Positions 1 through 9,204 of a stretch of 64,000 nucleotides of DNA are shown here, piece by piece. The position numbers and the translations under genes were made by a program. This stretch comes from Malus domestica (Eukaryota; Streptophyta; Magnoliopsida; Rosales; Rosaceae), in NCBI RefSeq assembly GCF_042453785.1, contig NC_091677.1:25359501-25423500 (forward strand), given 5' to 3'. The notes beneath the pieces were generated by a model, which was not told the DNA's origin, ran no database searches, and was given only the letters and a program-made list of their open reading frames with translations. Within the stretch, counting starts at the first letter, position 1. Each line of letters opens with the position of its first letter.

Positions 1-639
1 ATAAGAATATGCAAGTCGCATAATTTTTCAACAACACTTCACATTCTCACTTATTTATACAAGTTCCATGGAATCTAAACGTAAAATTCAGCTCTTCATG
101 TTGGTTGAATCATATTACTGTATTGAGTTGAGAATATGAAGATTAAAATTACTTGAAACCATATTATATATGGTACATCTATATTTATCTAATACAATAA
201 AGTACAAGACTAAAATTTGCTACCAATTAGGTAATTTTCTCTCACATTTTCTTTATACAAAAGGAAATTAGGTTAGCTCCCGTTTACTTTTGGTTGACCT
301 GGCATCCATTATACACATTTTTCAATGGAACATGATGGACGGTTGGAGTGCAAAATATAAATATGCTTTATAGAAGTATATGATCAAAGTACTCGATTGA
401 TCAAATGCTTTCAGGCTTTTAAGAACTATGAAGTTGGCCATACTTTGTACAAAGTGTAGACTATGAATGATGAATCTAAGTCTCGAAATCAGACAAAGAA
501 AAATCATCTCGCTATGTTAAGAAAGCATGCATGCATGCATCATAGTAGGGCAGGAGGGATTGTACGTACTGTTTCAATTGAAGCACGGGGAACATAAAAG
601 GGGATGACTCAAGGAGAGATTCTTCTACCTGAAAACGTG
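1..639. other. AT-rich intergenic stretch
   Basis: No coding frame or RNA gene is convincing here. A short alternating GCATGCAT tract lies near 525-540. The few open frames are short, AT-rich and without recognisable domains. Confidence 0.6.
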
Positions 640-970
640 AGGAAAGTTTATGTTTCACCATAGATTACTTAGCAATATGGCGAGTGGTCTAATCTTTTAT
701 AAGTTCATGCAAGATCCCTCATCCCATCAATGTGAGACTTATTCTCAACATGTCATCTCACGTGTGATGAATTTTCAAGCCTAACACGTGGACAATACAA
801 TGGAGTGACGTGGAGCATGTGTGGCCGTTTGGCTTCACACGCAAGTTAACTTGCTCTGATACCATAAAGCGTTGAGGTTCTACCATAAAACAAATTAAAT
901 ATAAGGAGTACATCAACTTCTTATAAGCTCATGCAAAGTTCATTCCTCCATATCATTCTCAACAAAACGA
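640..970 (-). mobile_element. Candidate small TRIM-like retroelement, minus strand
   Basis: Around 853-864 the plus strand reads CTCTGATACCAT, the reverse complement of the initiator-methionine tRNA primer-binding site used by many plant LTR elements. Two similar segments flank it: about 695-755 (TATAAGTTCATGCAAGATCC then CATTCTCAAC-like text) and about 920-965 (TATAAGCTCATGCAAAGTTC then ATTCTCAAC). This fits a terminal-repeat retrotransposon in miniature read on the minus strand with LTRs of roughly 100 bp. Exact LTR ends and a target duplication could not be set. It could instead be a fragment of a larger copia element. Confidence 0.4.
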
Positions 971-1059
971 ACCAGGGCCAAAGAGAAGAGGGGGTAGGAC
1001 CAGAAAGTGTAGTCAGGCCTAAGAATTTCTTGGACTCAAGGGGATGGTAATTAAGAAAA

Positions 1060-1310
1060 GAAAAAAAAAATTAGGATTGCATCATTTCTCCACAATGTTA
1101 TTTGATTGAAATCTTATTGGTTTTCAAATTTTTATCAAAGTCTTTTGACTTTGTCCACGTCACTATTTAATTTGCTAACTCAACATTTTATATCATTTTT
1201 TTTAAATAAAACCACCTAAAATTGAGTGTTTATCTCCTAAATTTAAGGCAATTAATTATCAGTCTAAATTTATTATATTCTTAAATGTTACATTCTATTT
1301 CTCACTTTCT
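1060..1310. repeat. Dispersed repeat, copy 1 (second copy at 28430-28640)
   Basis: From the A-rich run followed by TTAGGAT, through CTTGTCCACGT-like and CTCAACATTTTATAT segments, this stretch aligns by eye with 28430-28640 in the same order. It encodes nothing I recognise. Related short segments (ACGATTAAG, GTCAACATTTTATATTGA) recur in the MITE at 8855-9093 and near 4580, so it may belong to one MITE superfamily. Confidence 0.5.
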
Positions 1311-1798
1311 TTCTTAATCATCTCTATCTATTCTTGTTTCTTTGTCTTCCCCATAGTTCCAACTCCCTGTGCTGTGCAGCAGGAGTACAGTCATCAATTT
1401 TTTTCATTCTTTTTAGTTTTTTTTTAACTGATATTAATATTTGTTGTTTAATATGTGGTTGTCTACCCTTATATATCACGGTACAATTAAGTTTTTCTAC
1501 ACATATTTCTTTGGGTGCAATTTTCTTTTATTGGTTAAATTTCATTATATATATTCTCTGTGTACAATATTTTTGGGTTTTTTTGGTAAATGTTCCACAT
1601 AATATAGGTACATTTCATTTGCTTGTTGCATTTTATATGCCCATATCCCTACATATCATTATATGTGTATTGTTTTTGGTTGTAAAATGCATCCATTTGT
1701 CAATAGATCACTTTTGGTACATTTTATCCATCTTTTATGAGGATTATAGGTAGCTTACGCATACTTTCATGGGTACCATATTTGTTGGAATATATATG

Positions 1799-2052
1799 AG
1801 TACATTTTTTTCCGTTGATTTGAGAATGTATCCATGTGGAGTTTGTTATTAGGTTCTCTTTTTTTTTTCTTCTAAAGAATGTCTCCATGTTTTTGGGTTT
1901 GAAGAATTTATCAATGTTTTGTGGTACATTCTTTTTTATTGATTTGAGAATGTATCTATGTGGAATTTGTTATTAGGTTCATTCTTTTCTTTTTTTTAAA
2001 AAAGAATGTATCCACATTTTTGGGTTTGAAGAGTCTATCAATATTTTGTGGT
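1799..2052. repeat. Two-copy tandem duplication, about 124-130 bp
   Basis: Two successive units start with TACATT followed by a T-run and GTTGATTTGAGAATGTAT or ATTGATTTGAGAATGTAT (1801 and 1925). Both run through TTGTTATTAGGTTC, a T-rich run, AAGAATGT and TTTTTGGGTTTGAAGA to TATCAAT.TTTTGTGGTAC. The preceding T-rich sequence (1330-1790) shares the GTACATT word and gives a low-complexity hydrophobic open frame that I do not regard as a gene. Confidence 0.65.
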
Positions 2053-2054
2053 AC

Positions 2055-2213
2055 GGGAACTTTAACGAAAAGCACCCGTTACTGTTCACTTTAACGAAAA
2101 ACCACATTTTTACACTAAAAAGTCAATCCTGGTACTATTCACTTTACCCTTTATTTTGTCCTTATCATTAAAACTCAAAGTTTTTAAGCCCTTTTCATTA
2201 GTTTCCATTTTTT
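2055..2213. repeat. Dispersed interspersed repeat family A, copy 1
   Basis: The stretch runs from GGGAACTTTAACGAAAAGCA through ACTAAAAAGTCAATCCTGGT and ATTCACTTTACCCTTTATTT to a TTTTCATTAGTTT end. Two further copies lie at 33500-33645 and 39765-39924. The unit is about 150-160 bp with no obvious terminal inverted repeat or coding capacity. I recall such sequences as very abundant in apple, but its class is not settled from this sequence. Confidence 0.7.
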
Positions 2214-2531
2214 TTATGGCAGACCATGATCTTGTAGTGACTTCTAAGTTGTGGACCGGCGTTCTTCCTAGGCTAGTGGTTAATTGCGCTAGCATGATTT
2301 CTGAGGTTCTGGGTTTTGAGGCTGTATTGAAGATGGCGAAGATTCTGATCATGATGATTTAAGTTTCTAATCTAGCTTTAACATTTCAAATCCCACAAAT
2401 TATGTGTTTTATTTAATATTTCATAAATATAGGCAATTGCAAATTATGATTTTTAAATTAAAAATAAAATAAAATAGGTGACATGGAAATACATTTAATA
2501 CTATTATGCTGAGGTGTACAAAAATCAAGGA

Positions 2532-2825
2532 TGTTACATCCCACATCGCGCAGGGAAGTGGATCATCTAAGCCTTATATGTACATTCTCATCTCTACCTA
2601 GCACGAGGCTTTTTGGGAGCTCACTGGCTTCGGGTTCTGTAGGAACTCCGAAGTTAAGCGAGTTCGTGCGAGAGCAATCCTAGGATTGGTGACCCACTGG
2701 GAAGTTCTCGTGTGAGTTCCCAGAAACAAAATCGTGAGGGCGTGGTCGGGGCCCAAAGAGTACAATATCGTGCTACGGTGGAGTCGAGCCCGGGATGTGG
2801 TGGGGGCCCGGGTCGGGATGTGACA
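2532..2825 (+). repeat. Cassandra left LTR with 5S-like domain
   Basis: This LTR is 294 bp, TG...CA. The 5S-like part spans about 2600-2712: it opens with AGCACGAGG and continues through CTGGCTTCGGGTTC, GGAACTCCGAAGTTAAGCG, GAGAGCAATCCTAGGAT and GGTGACC. These correspond to the start and to the A-box and C-box portions of plant 5S rRNA. It is not a functional 5S rRNA gene, because it is embedded in an LTR and diverged. Confidence 0.9.
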
Positions 2826-2895
2826 ATTTGGTATCAGACCCAATCCCTGGGTGGAAGTGTGCCCACGAGGACGTCGGGTTCCTAAGGGGGTGGAT

Positions 2896-3269
2896 TGTTA
2901 CATCCCATATCGCCCAGGGAAGTGGATCATCTAAGCCTTATATGTACATTCTCATCTCTACCTAGCACGAGGCCTTTTGGGAGCTCACTGGCTTCGGGTT
3001 CCGTAGGAACTCCAAAGTTAAGCGAGTTCACATGAAAGCAATCCCAGGATGGGTGACCCACTAGGAAGTTCTCGTGTGAGTTCCTAGAAACAAAACCATT
3101 AGCGAGCTCACGCGAAAGCAATCCTAGGATGGGTGACCCACTAGGAAGTTCTCGTGTGAGTTCCTAGAAACAAAATTGTGAGGGCGTGGTCGGGGCCCAA
3201 AGTGGACAATATCGTGCTACTGTGGAGTCGAGTCGGGGATGTGGTGGGGGCCCGGGTCTGGATGTGACA
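2896..3269 (+). repeat. Cassandra right LTR with internal 80-bp duplication
   Basis: This LTR is 374 bp against 294 bp for its partner. The extra 80 bp is a tandem copy of the 3' half of the 5S-like domain plus the next segment. The run AGCGAGTT.., AAAGCAATCC, AGGATGGGTGACCCACTAGG, AAGTTCTCGTGTGAGTTCCT, AGAAACAAAA occurs once from about 3020 and again from about 3100. Both copies share CACTAGGAAG rather than the left LTR's CACTGGGAAG, so the duplication arose within this LTR after or during insertion. Confidence 0.88.
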
Positions 3270-3274
3270 AAGGA

Positions 3275-3722
3275 CCTTCATAAAAAACTGAAAACTAATA
3301 AGGTTTCAGTCTAAGAAGATTGATGGTTAGGAACCGTATCCAAAGTGTCTCTTAAGAAAATAAGCTAATTTTGTACCTTGCCAAATTATTGACTGAAAAT
3401 TGATGTAATATATACTACCTGATTTAATATTTCTTTAAGATGAAAGAACTTGGACAAATTAACACCTTGTGACACTAATTAAAGACGGGATAATATTTGT
3501 ATTCTTCTTTAAGGTTGTCCTACTTGCAAATAATATATCTCTACAATAGAAATTTCATAATAAGAATCATTCAAAATCTTAATCCACATTGAAAATCATG
3601 TCTATAAAAAATTATTGGAATGTGATATCATCATTCCTCCAAATATATCATATAAATATCAACGATAAATATACTTTATAAATAAGTGGGGGAATGAGAG
3701 AGGAATGCAAGCATTATCTTTT
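3275..3722. other. Intergenic, nothing recognised
   Basis: AT-rich sequence with no coding frame, RNA gene or clear repeat. Confidence 0.6.
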
Positions 3723-3870
3723 GAGATGTGATATCCACACATCCCTTTTTATTTCTCTCATACCTTTTTAATTTTCGGCTATCGGATCGGATGAATTAAA
3801 GAAGATCAAAGGACAGAAATTAACAATGAACGTGAGAGAAGTAAAAAGGGGTGGTGTGCACACCCCTATG
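3723..3870. mobile_element. Small inverted-repeat element (MITE), about 150 bp
   Basis: The left end (GATGTGATATCCACACATCCC then TTTTTATTTCTCTCAT) is mirrored by the right end (GTGAGAGAAGTAAAAAGGGG then TGGTGTGCACACCCC), giving imperfect terminal inverted repeats of about 40 bp. The ends resemble those of the element at 61539-61678, so both may belong to one family. I could not fix a target duplication. Confidence 0.55.
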
Positions 3871-4078
3871 TTTTATGATCTGTAATCATATTATTAATTA
3901 ATGTTTGAAGAAGAGAATGGCTAAACTTACTGTAAAACGGGGCCGGGCCCGTAATTATTATAACAGGTATTATATTTGCTGGCATTCTGCGCTGAAGGGT
4001 GTGGATGGTGAACCCAAATTAAAGAAAGCAACTGATATATTCATTCGATTAGTTAATTTAAGTATCCATGTGCAAATC

Positions 4079-4260
4079 GGAAAGGGATCCTCTTTGGATC
4101 TCTTTTCACCTAATCCATTTAGTTCGTGATTCAGATCGTTGAAATTTAATTCAACAGTTACAAATAAAGGATTATTTTAAAAGTTATAAAAACTGTAACT
4201 ATTTGATCAAATTTCAAAAATCTAGATCCTAAACTTGATGAATTAGGTGAATCCCTTTCC
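4079..4260. mobile_element. Mutator-like MITE with 9-bp target duplication
   Basis: The element is 182 bp. Its ends start GGAAAGGGAT on both strands. After an 18-base insertion in the left arm, the inverted repeats continue (CACCTAATCCATTTAGTTC on the left, CACCTAATTCATCAAGTTT on the reverse of the right), about 50 bp in all. It is flanked by a perfect 9-bp direct repeat GTGCAAATC (4070-4078 and 4261-4269). Nine-bp duplications with long inverted repeats are the signature of the Mutator superfamily. It has no coding capacity. Confidence 0.82.
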
Positions 4261-4269
4261 GTGCAAATC

Positions 4270-7200
4270 ATACCTAATTGTAAAATTAGCAATAAAATAC
4301 TAGGTTCAGAAGAAATGAGTACATGGACTTTTATATTAATAAAAATTTACATAAAGAATGAAAAAGAAGATTCGTATTTTACTTTTAAGTTGCAAGTACC
4401 TAGCTGTTGATTGCAAGTACCTACTACTTGCATCTTTTATGGGAAAATGTATTCATTGAAGTCATTGATCCACATTCTGTAGACTTTTTATTTTATTTTA
4501 ATATTACTTGCTTCTCAGGAAAAGAATATGATTTTCTCCCCTTCAAATTCTCTTCTTCTTTAGTTTTTCTTACTTTTACAGTGACGATTAAGTCCGTCAG
4601 CATCTTGTATTGACTTCCTTATAAAAAGAGAAAGACAAAAATGAGATCATGAGAGTGGGAGGAGAGGGCAGGGGAGGAGATTTGGAGGAGAAAGAATTCT
4701 ACTACATAAATAGACGATTCATATCAATATGTTACTTAGTATTCACAATGTTGATTTATCCATATTTTTAGATACATAAATGATTTCCAATTCTCATAAT
4801 TTTTTGTAGGGATGATCGTCAAATAAAAATTAAAAAATATAATTAAAGTGTTATGAAATTAATTAGCCAGAATAACGTGTCTGCATAACAAAAAACTTAG
4901 AATTAACTTTACAAGCACAACTCTAAACACTGTACAAATATGGTTTTTTAAGGGATGATTACTGGCACAACCCTAGGAAAAAACAGATAACTAACTTTAC
5001 AAGGATTCATAATATGCCATATCTAAATATAGGAAAATTAACCTAACAATTATGTATGATTTTGTAGATGTAGAGTTACGCCTACACCAGTCAATCAAGA
5101 CTATGAGTCCTGAAGTTGAAACGGCCCTCCACATAAATTAGATTATTTTAGTACCTTGTTAAAAAAAACATATATAATGTCTTGGGAGTAAAGTGAGACT
5201 TGTATTAATTAATGGGATTAGGAAAAACATCATTTTCTCTCAAAATATCTGAATTTCTGAATTTCAATTTTAATTCATATAATATAATATTCGTACGTTA
5301 TCATATCGATCATTCTCGAGAATTAGGGCTGTCTACACCTTTTTATGTATTTACCAATAATAACTCAGCTATCGCATTCGATCTCGATCACTTAATGTAC
5401 GATCGATCTGCTTATTGCTCGAAAGATCTTTGAGTAATCGTGTTTCTAAACTTTTGCACCTAAAATTTTACAGTAGAGACAAAGCAGCCGCCCCTCCTCA
5501 TTTACCTTTGGAGCGACATGGGCACTCGGGCCATATAAAGTGCATGTGGGCTACTGGCCTCTGCGTTAGTGAAATATGAGCAATTGCATGCGACAATGCG
5601 AGTGCGTTGCATAAAGATAAAAGTGACCTAAGTTAATATTGTAATCATATATAAAAGCTTGAAGAAGATGATATGACCCAAGTTAATTTTGTAATCATAC
5701 ATAAAAGCTTGAAGAAGATGATCTGCATTTATTATCCTTAATTTATGTTTGCTTTGTTTTGCTTCACTAATAGGCAGTGCAATGACACTTTTGTGATAAC
5801 CATTACATAGTGACTCAGTGGTTAGAGACGAATTTTACACATTATGTTCTGAGTTTAATTTATGATGCTGATGAATTATATGATAGCGACTAGAATGAAG
5901 CTAAAATGTCTTTGTGAGTCTTTTCAATCTCCGAAAAAATGACTATCATGATGAAATCACCAGCTAATCTCATTTTGTAAAGAAAATGGGCAATGACACT
6001 TTTGCGATTGATGTATGTTGTGTGATTATGAGTGAGTATGTAGAGTTTATCCAATCCACATACTTACATGAAATCAATAGAAATAATATTGGGGGCTAGA
6101 AGTATGAAAAAGACTACGATGTATTATCTTAGTGAACAAATAAACAGAAAAATATAAATTATAATGTCACTAAAACAATGAAATAGCTTTAGTAGCATTT
6201 TTTAATTAAACATTGAAGTAGCTTTAGTAGGTTTTGGCATGATGTAAAATCATATACTATTGCTTATGATCATGACTTAAGAGTTTTTAATTGTATATGC
6301 CGACACACAAAAAAGACACTTTACTTCTTTTTTTTTTTCTTAAACAAGGATCAACCTTCAGTCAAGAGTTGTGGCTTGATGCTGCACAAGGTAGGACTTT
6401 ACTCTGAATATAGTATGGTGCCCGGATCAATTAGTAGAAAATTATTTTGGAATTAAGATATGGTAAAGATTACGTAAAGGTCGGTACTATATATAGGCGA
6501 TAAGTTAACCTTCTGCAGACTAGCGCAAAGTTGCAAAGAGGTCACGGGGATGTGATGTCGAAAACCAATCGTTCAGGATGAAGCTCTCTATTTTAAACTA
6601 TATAAAACATTAAAACTGTTGGCAGGAGATTTAAACTTGGTGTGTAAGTGCATCACGCAGCCACTTTAGAAAGCTTTTAAATTTAAATCTGTTCCTTTGC
6701 ACACATGGGACTGTTTTGCTCCTCTGCACAGTACACATAGCATTTTCAATGTTGAGAAATGAGACCTGGTGATAATTAAAGTTCATATATAAACCTCACC
6801 ACTAAGAAACAATCTTAATATATTTTATCTCGCAAAGTATCGTTTCATTCAACGTGAAACTAGCTTAAGCGATGTGTGTGGATTTTCTTCTTTTTTATTA
6901 AACAAAAACGAAAAGCTAAAGACTAAAGAGCGAATGAAAGTGTATGCTTCGGTGTTTATATGATAAATAAAAAGATCAAGTTTTGGAGTCCTTGTCAACC
7001 TGCACTACCGTTCAAGCCAGTAGTAGTGATTCAAACAAATTCCTATGGACCAAGTGGATGCGCAAGCAACTAATAGAAAATAGTAAGTTTTCTTTAATTA
7101 AGTGCAAACCAGCTGGTAGGCTTGTTGCAAGGACAAATCTATCATCAAATTAGAAACAAAGCAACTGGAAAATAAAAACACTTAGAAACAAAGCCAGAAA

Positions 7201-7342
7201 AAAAAAACGAACAAAAACAGGTGTTTGCCCCAAGGCTGCTGGTTGTTGTGATTTCAACATGGCATGGACTAGATTAACCTTAGAAAGTACGGTGGTACGA
7301 GTGAATTTTATTGTTTTTCGATCTTTTCGTTGTTGAGAATAT
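4270..7342. other. Intergenic stretch with minor repeats
   Basis: No gene is supported in these 3 kb. The segment 4575-4650 resembles one arm of the MITE at 8855-9093 (GTGACGATTAAG.. then GACAAAAA). A 50-bp tandem duplication lies at 5625-5724. The short open frames (for example 5212-5433) are AT-rich and match no family I know. Confidence 0.55.
5625..5724. repeat. 50-bp tandem duplication
   Basis: Two adjacent 50-bp units begin GACCTAAGTTAATATTGTAA and GACCCAAGTTAATTTTGTAA, and both run through AAAAGCTTGAAGAAGATGAT. They differ at only a few bases, so the duplication is fairly recent. Confidence 0.8.
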
Positions 7343-7501
7343 TAGTTACACCTAATTAGATGCGTAATAAAGTGAAGTTTGAAGGCAAACCTCCCTCCTT
7401 CTCACGTCTCTGCCGCTCCACCTCGGCCTGGATTAGGCAGGTTGGAGCTCTCACCCCTGGCCATGTACGAGGCATTTTGGATAGGCAACTTCTAATCTCT
7501 C

Positions 7502-8062
7502 TTGGAATATCGCCTAACTCCTGTAAAGCTCATTCTATTGTCCCTATTCTTTGGCACCCCCCCGCCTATTTCTTGGGTCAAAGTGAATACTGATGGCCTT
7601 GCTAAAGGTAATCCGGGTCCTGCGGCATGTGGCGGGGTTTTTCGAGATTCTGTGGGTTATTTTCTCGGTGGTTTCTCCCTAAGCTTGGGCCATCGTACTT
7701 CTTTCTATGCGGAGCTCCATGCTGTCATCCTTGCTGTCGAATTGGCCCACGCGCGGGGCTGGAAAAATTTATGGCTTGAAAGCGACTCTTCTAGTGTAAT
7801 ATCATGTTTTGCTTCTGGATCTTTCTCTCCCCCTTGGCCGCTCCAGACACGCTGGAACAATTGTACTCTCCATTTGCAGAACATGGTTTTTCGTTGCTCT
7901 CATATTTTTCGAGAAGGGAATGTTGTTGCTGACAAATTAGCCAATTTAGGGCTTCTATCATCTTCTCTTGTTTGGCATTCCACTCCCCCAATAGAGATCC
8001 TCCCTCATCTGCACTCAGATTTCTTGGGCATGCCAACCTACAGGTTTGTTTCTTCTTCTTGA
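7502..8062 (+). pseudogene. LINE RNase H domain, broken 3' end of ORF2
   Basis: The frame encodes a plant LINE-type RNase H (RVT_3-like) domain. Visible catalytic-type motifs are VNTDG (first Asp), a Glu in AELHAVILAVELA, a Asp in LWLESDSSS and the REGNVVADKLANLG C-terminal motif. In the intact enzyme this domain degrades the RNA strand of the cDNA hybrid. The upstream linker (…LDRQLLISLGISP…, from about 7363) is in another frame. The two frames meet at a run of C residues near 7557-7564, which points to a single-base length change there. It is a dead copy and is only the tail of the polyprotein. Confidence 0.85.
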
Positions 8063-8129
8063 TGTATGTTCTCCTTTCTTTTCCTAACCTTTTTGGATTC
8101 CCTTTTGTTTTGCAGTTTGTCTTGCAGGT

Positions 8130-8345
8130 TATTATCTTTTAAGGTTTATAGAGGGGTTTGGGCTTATGTCCGCCTAGTCTCTTCCTTGTATTTTCTTTTC
8201 CAAGAGGGGTACGGTCTATGTCCCCCCCTCTTTTTCCTGTATTTCCTTTCTCAAAAGGGGTAAGGTGCATGTCCCCCCCTTCTCTTGTATTTCTTTTCTC
8301 TTGTTCTATGAGGGGTTAGGTTTATGTCCCCCCCTGTCTAGGTGT
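8130..8345 (+). repeat. Four degenerate ~60-bp tandem units in the LINE 3' UTR
   Basis: A unit built on GAGGGGTTNGG, then TATGTCC(CCCCC), then a TCTTGTATTTCTTTTC-like tract repeats at about 8150, 8205, 8250 and 8310. The units differ in length and in the number of C residues. They lie wholly inside the LINE, between the RNase H stop codon and the poly(A) tail. Confidence 0.7.
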
Positions 8346-8446
8346 AACTTCTTTTTTCTTATCAATAAAATTCCCTCGTACCGCCGAGGTTCTCCAAAAA
8401 AAAATAAAAATAAAAAAAAAAAAAAATAGTTACACCTAATTAGATG

Positions 8447-8854
8447 AAGGTGATTAGGGAAGACATACTAAACCTTTGCCCCACAATGTTTCTAGTACAT
8501 ATAGATAGAAACTGGTAAAACTACAAAATATTATAAACAAACATGCAATGCAAATACAAAATACAACTATTTAAGTTGCACAAATCTAGTTTTCAAAGAG
8601 GTAAAGTCAGTAATTGCTGTTAGTGTCTGAAAATTCATTTTTCGAAGTCGATTTTGATGATTATCAAACATGACATTTCTTGTTCTGTTGTGGAAAAGTC
8701 AACACCATATGAATAAATTCAAAAGAATGAAGGAATGAAGAGGTTTATAGAGAGGGATTGAAGTAGATATGTAAAGAGAGAAAGAAAAAGGAAAATTGTA
8801 TTCTTATTTAATGATATTGAAATCAGTCCAATACGAGCTACAGTACAAGCATAT
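8447..8854. other. Intergenic, nothing recognised
   Basis: AT-rich sequence between the LINE and the next MITE. No gene, RNA or clear repeat is visible. Confidence 0.6.
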
Positions 8855-9093
8855 ATATAAATGGACCCGGCTTCTCTATCCTCTAGTTCCCATACACTCT
8901 AATCCCTTCTTATTTTGTGCAGTCACGATTAAGCCACGTCAACATTTTATATTGATTTTTTTATAGAGATAATAAGACAAAAAACAATAGTGATATAAAA
9001 TGTTGACGTGGCTTAATCGTGACCGCACAAATAGGAGGGGATTTAAGTGTATGGAAACTGGAAGGGTAGAGAAGCCATGTCCTATATATATAT
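8855..9093. mobile_element. MITE with inverted repeats of about 110 bp
   Basis: The left arm (TATATATAAATGGACCCGGC, CTTCTCTATCC, CATACACTCTAATCCC, GTCACGATTAAGCCACGTCA, ACATTTTATAT) is matched in reverse complement by the right arm (ATATAAAATGTTGACGTGGC, TTAATCGTGACCGCACAAAT, GGATTTAAGTGTATGG, GTAGAGAAGCCATGTCC). The whole element is close to a perfect foldback with a loop of about 40 bp. It has no coding capacity. Partial relatives occur near 4575, 1140 and 28510. Confidence 0.75.
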
Positions 9094-9204
9094 AGTAACA
9101 CTCTGCCTAAGCCTTAAGCAAACCTCTCTTCCAACTATTTAATAGTAATACTCATGTTATATGGTTTAAATTTAGGATATCTGGGTGTATAAGGTTAGTC
9201 TTTT

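Larger units (their letters stand above)
2532..3269 (+). mobile_element. Complete Cassandra-type TRIM retrotransposon
   Basis: The element has two LTRs starting TGTTACATCC and ending GATGTGACA, a methionine-tRNA primer-binding site directly after the left LTR (TGGTATCAGA at 2829-2838), a polypurine tract (AAGGGGGTGGA, about 2884-2894) directly before the right LTR, and a perfect 5-bp target duplication AAGGA (2527-2531 and 3270-3274). The internal region is only about 70 bp and codes for nothing, as expected for a TRIM that relies on enzymes from other elements. The 5S-rRNA-like domain in each LTR is the hallmark of Cassandra, where it supplies an RNA polymerase III type promoter. Confidence 0.93.
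7363..8426 (+). mobile_element. 5'-truncated LINE (non-LTR retrotransposon) insertion
   Basis: A perfect 20-bp target duplication, TAGTTACACCTAATTAGATG, flanks the insertion (7343-7362 and 8427-8446). The 3' end is a long A-rich tail (about 8395-8426) preceded by CCTCGTACCGCCGAGG, which can fold as a hairpin. The only coding part left is the C-terminal RNase H domain of the ORF2 polyprotein, so reverse transcription stopped about 1 kb from the 3' end. Between the ORF and the tail are four degenerate copies of a roughly 60-bp unit. Confidence 0.92.

Noticed and set aside
1334..1753. 139-codon hydrophobic open frame
   Set aside because: It comes from a T-rich low-complexity stretch. The Phe/Ile/Leu-rich product shows no domain, and the same words recur in the adjacent tandem duplication.
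2600..2712. 5S rRNA gene
   Set aside because: The resemblance is real but belongs to the Cassandra LTR. It is diverged, flanked by LTR sequence and present again in the second LTR.
3905..4129. 74-codon open frame starting MKKRMAKLTVKRGRARN
   Set aside because: It overlaps the left end of the Mutator-like MITE and matches no family.
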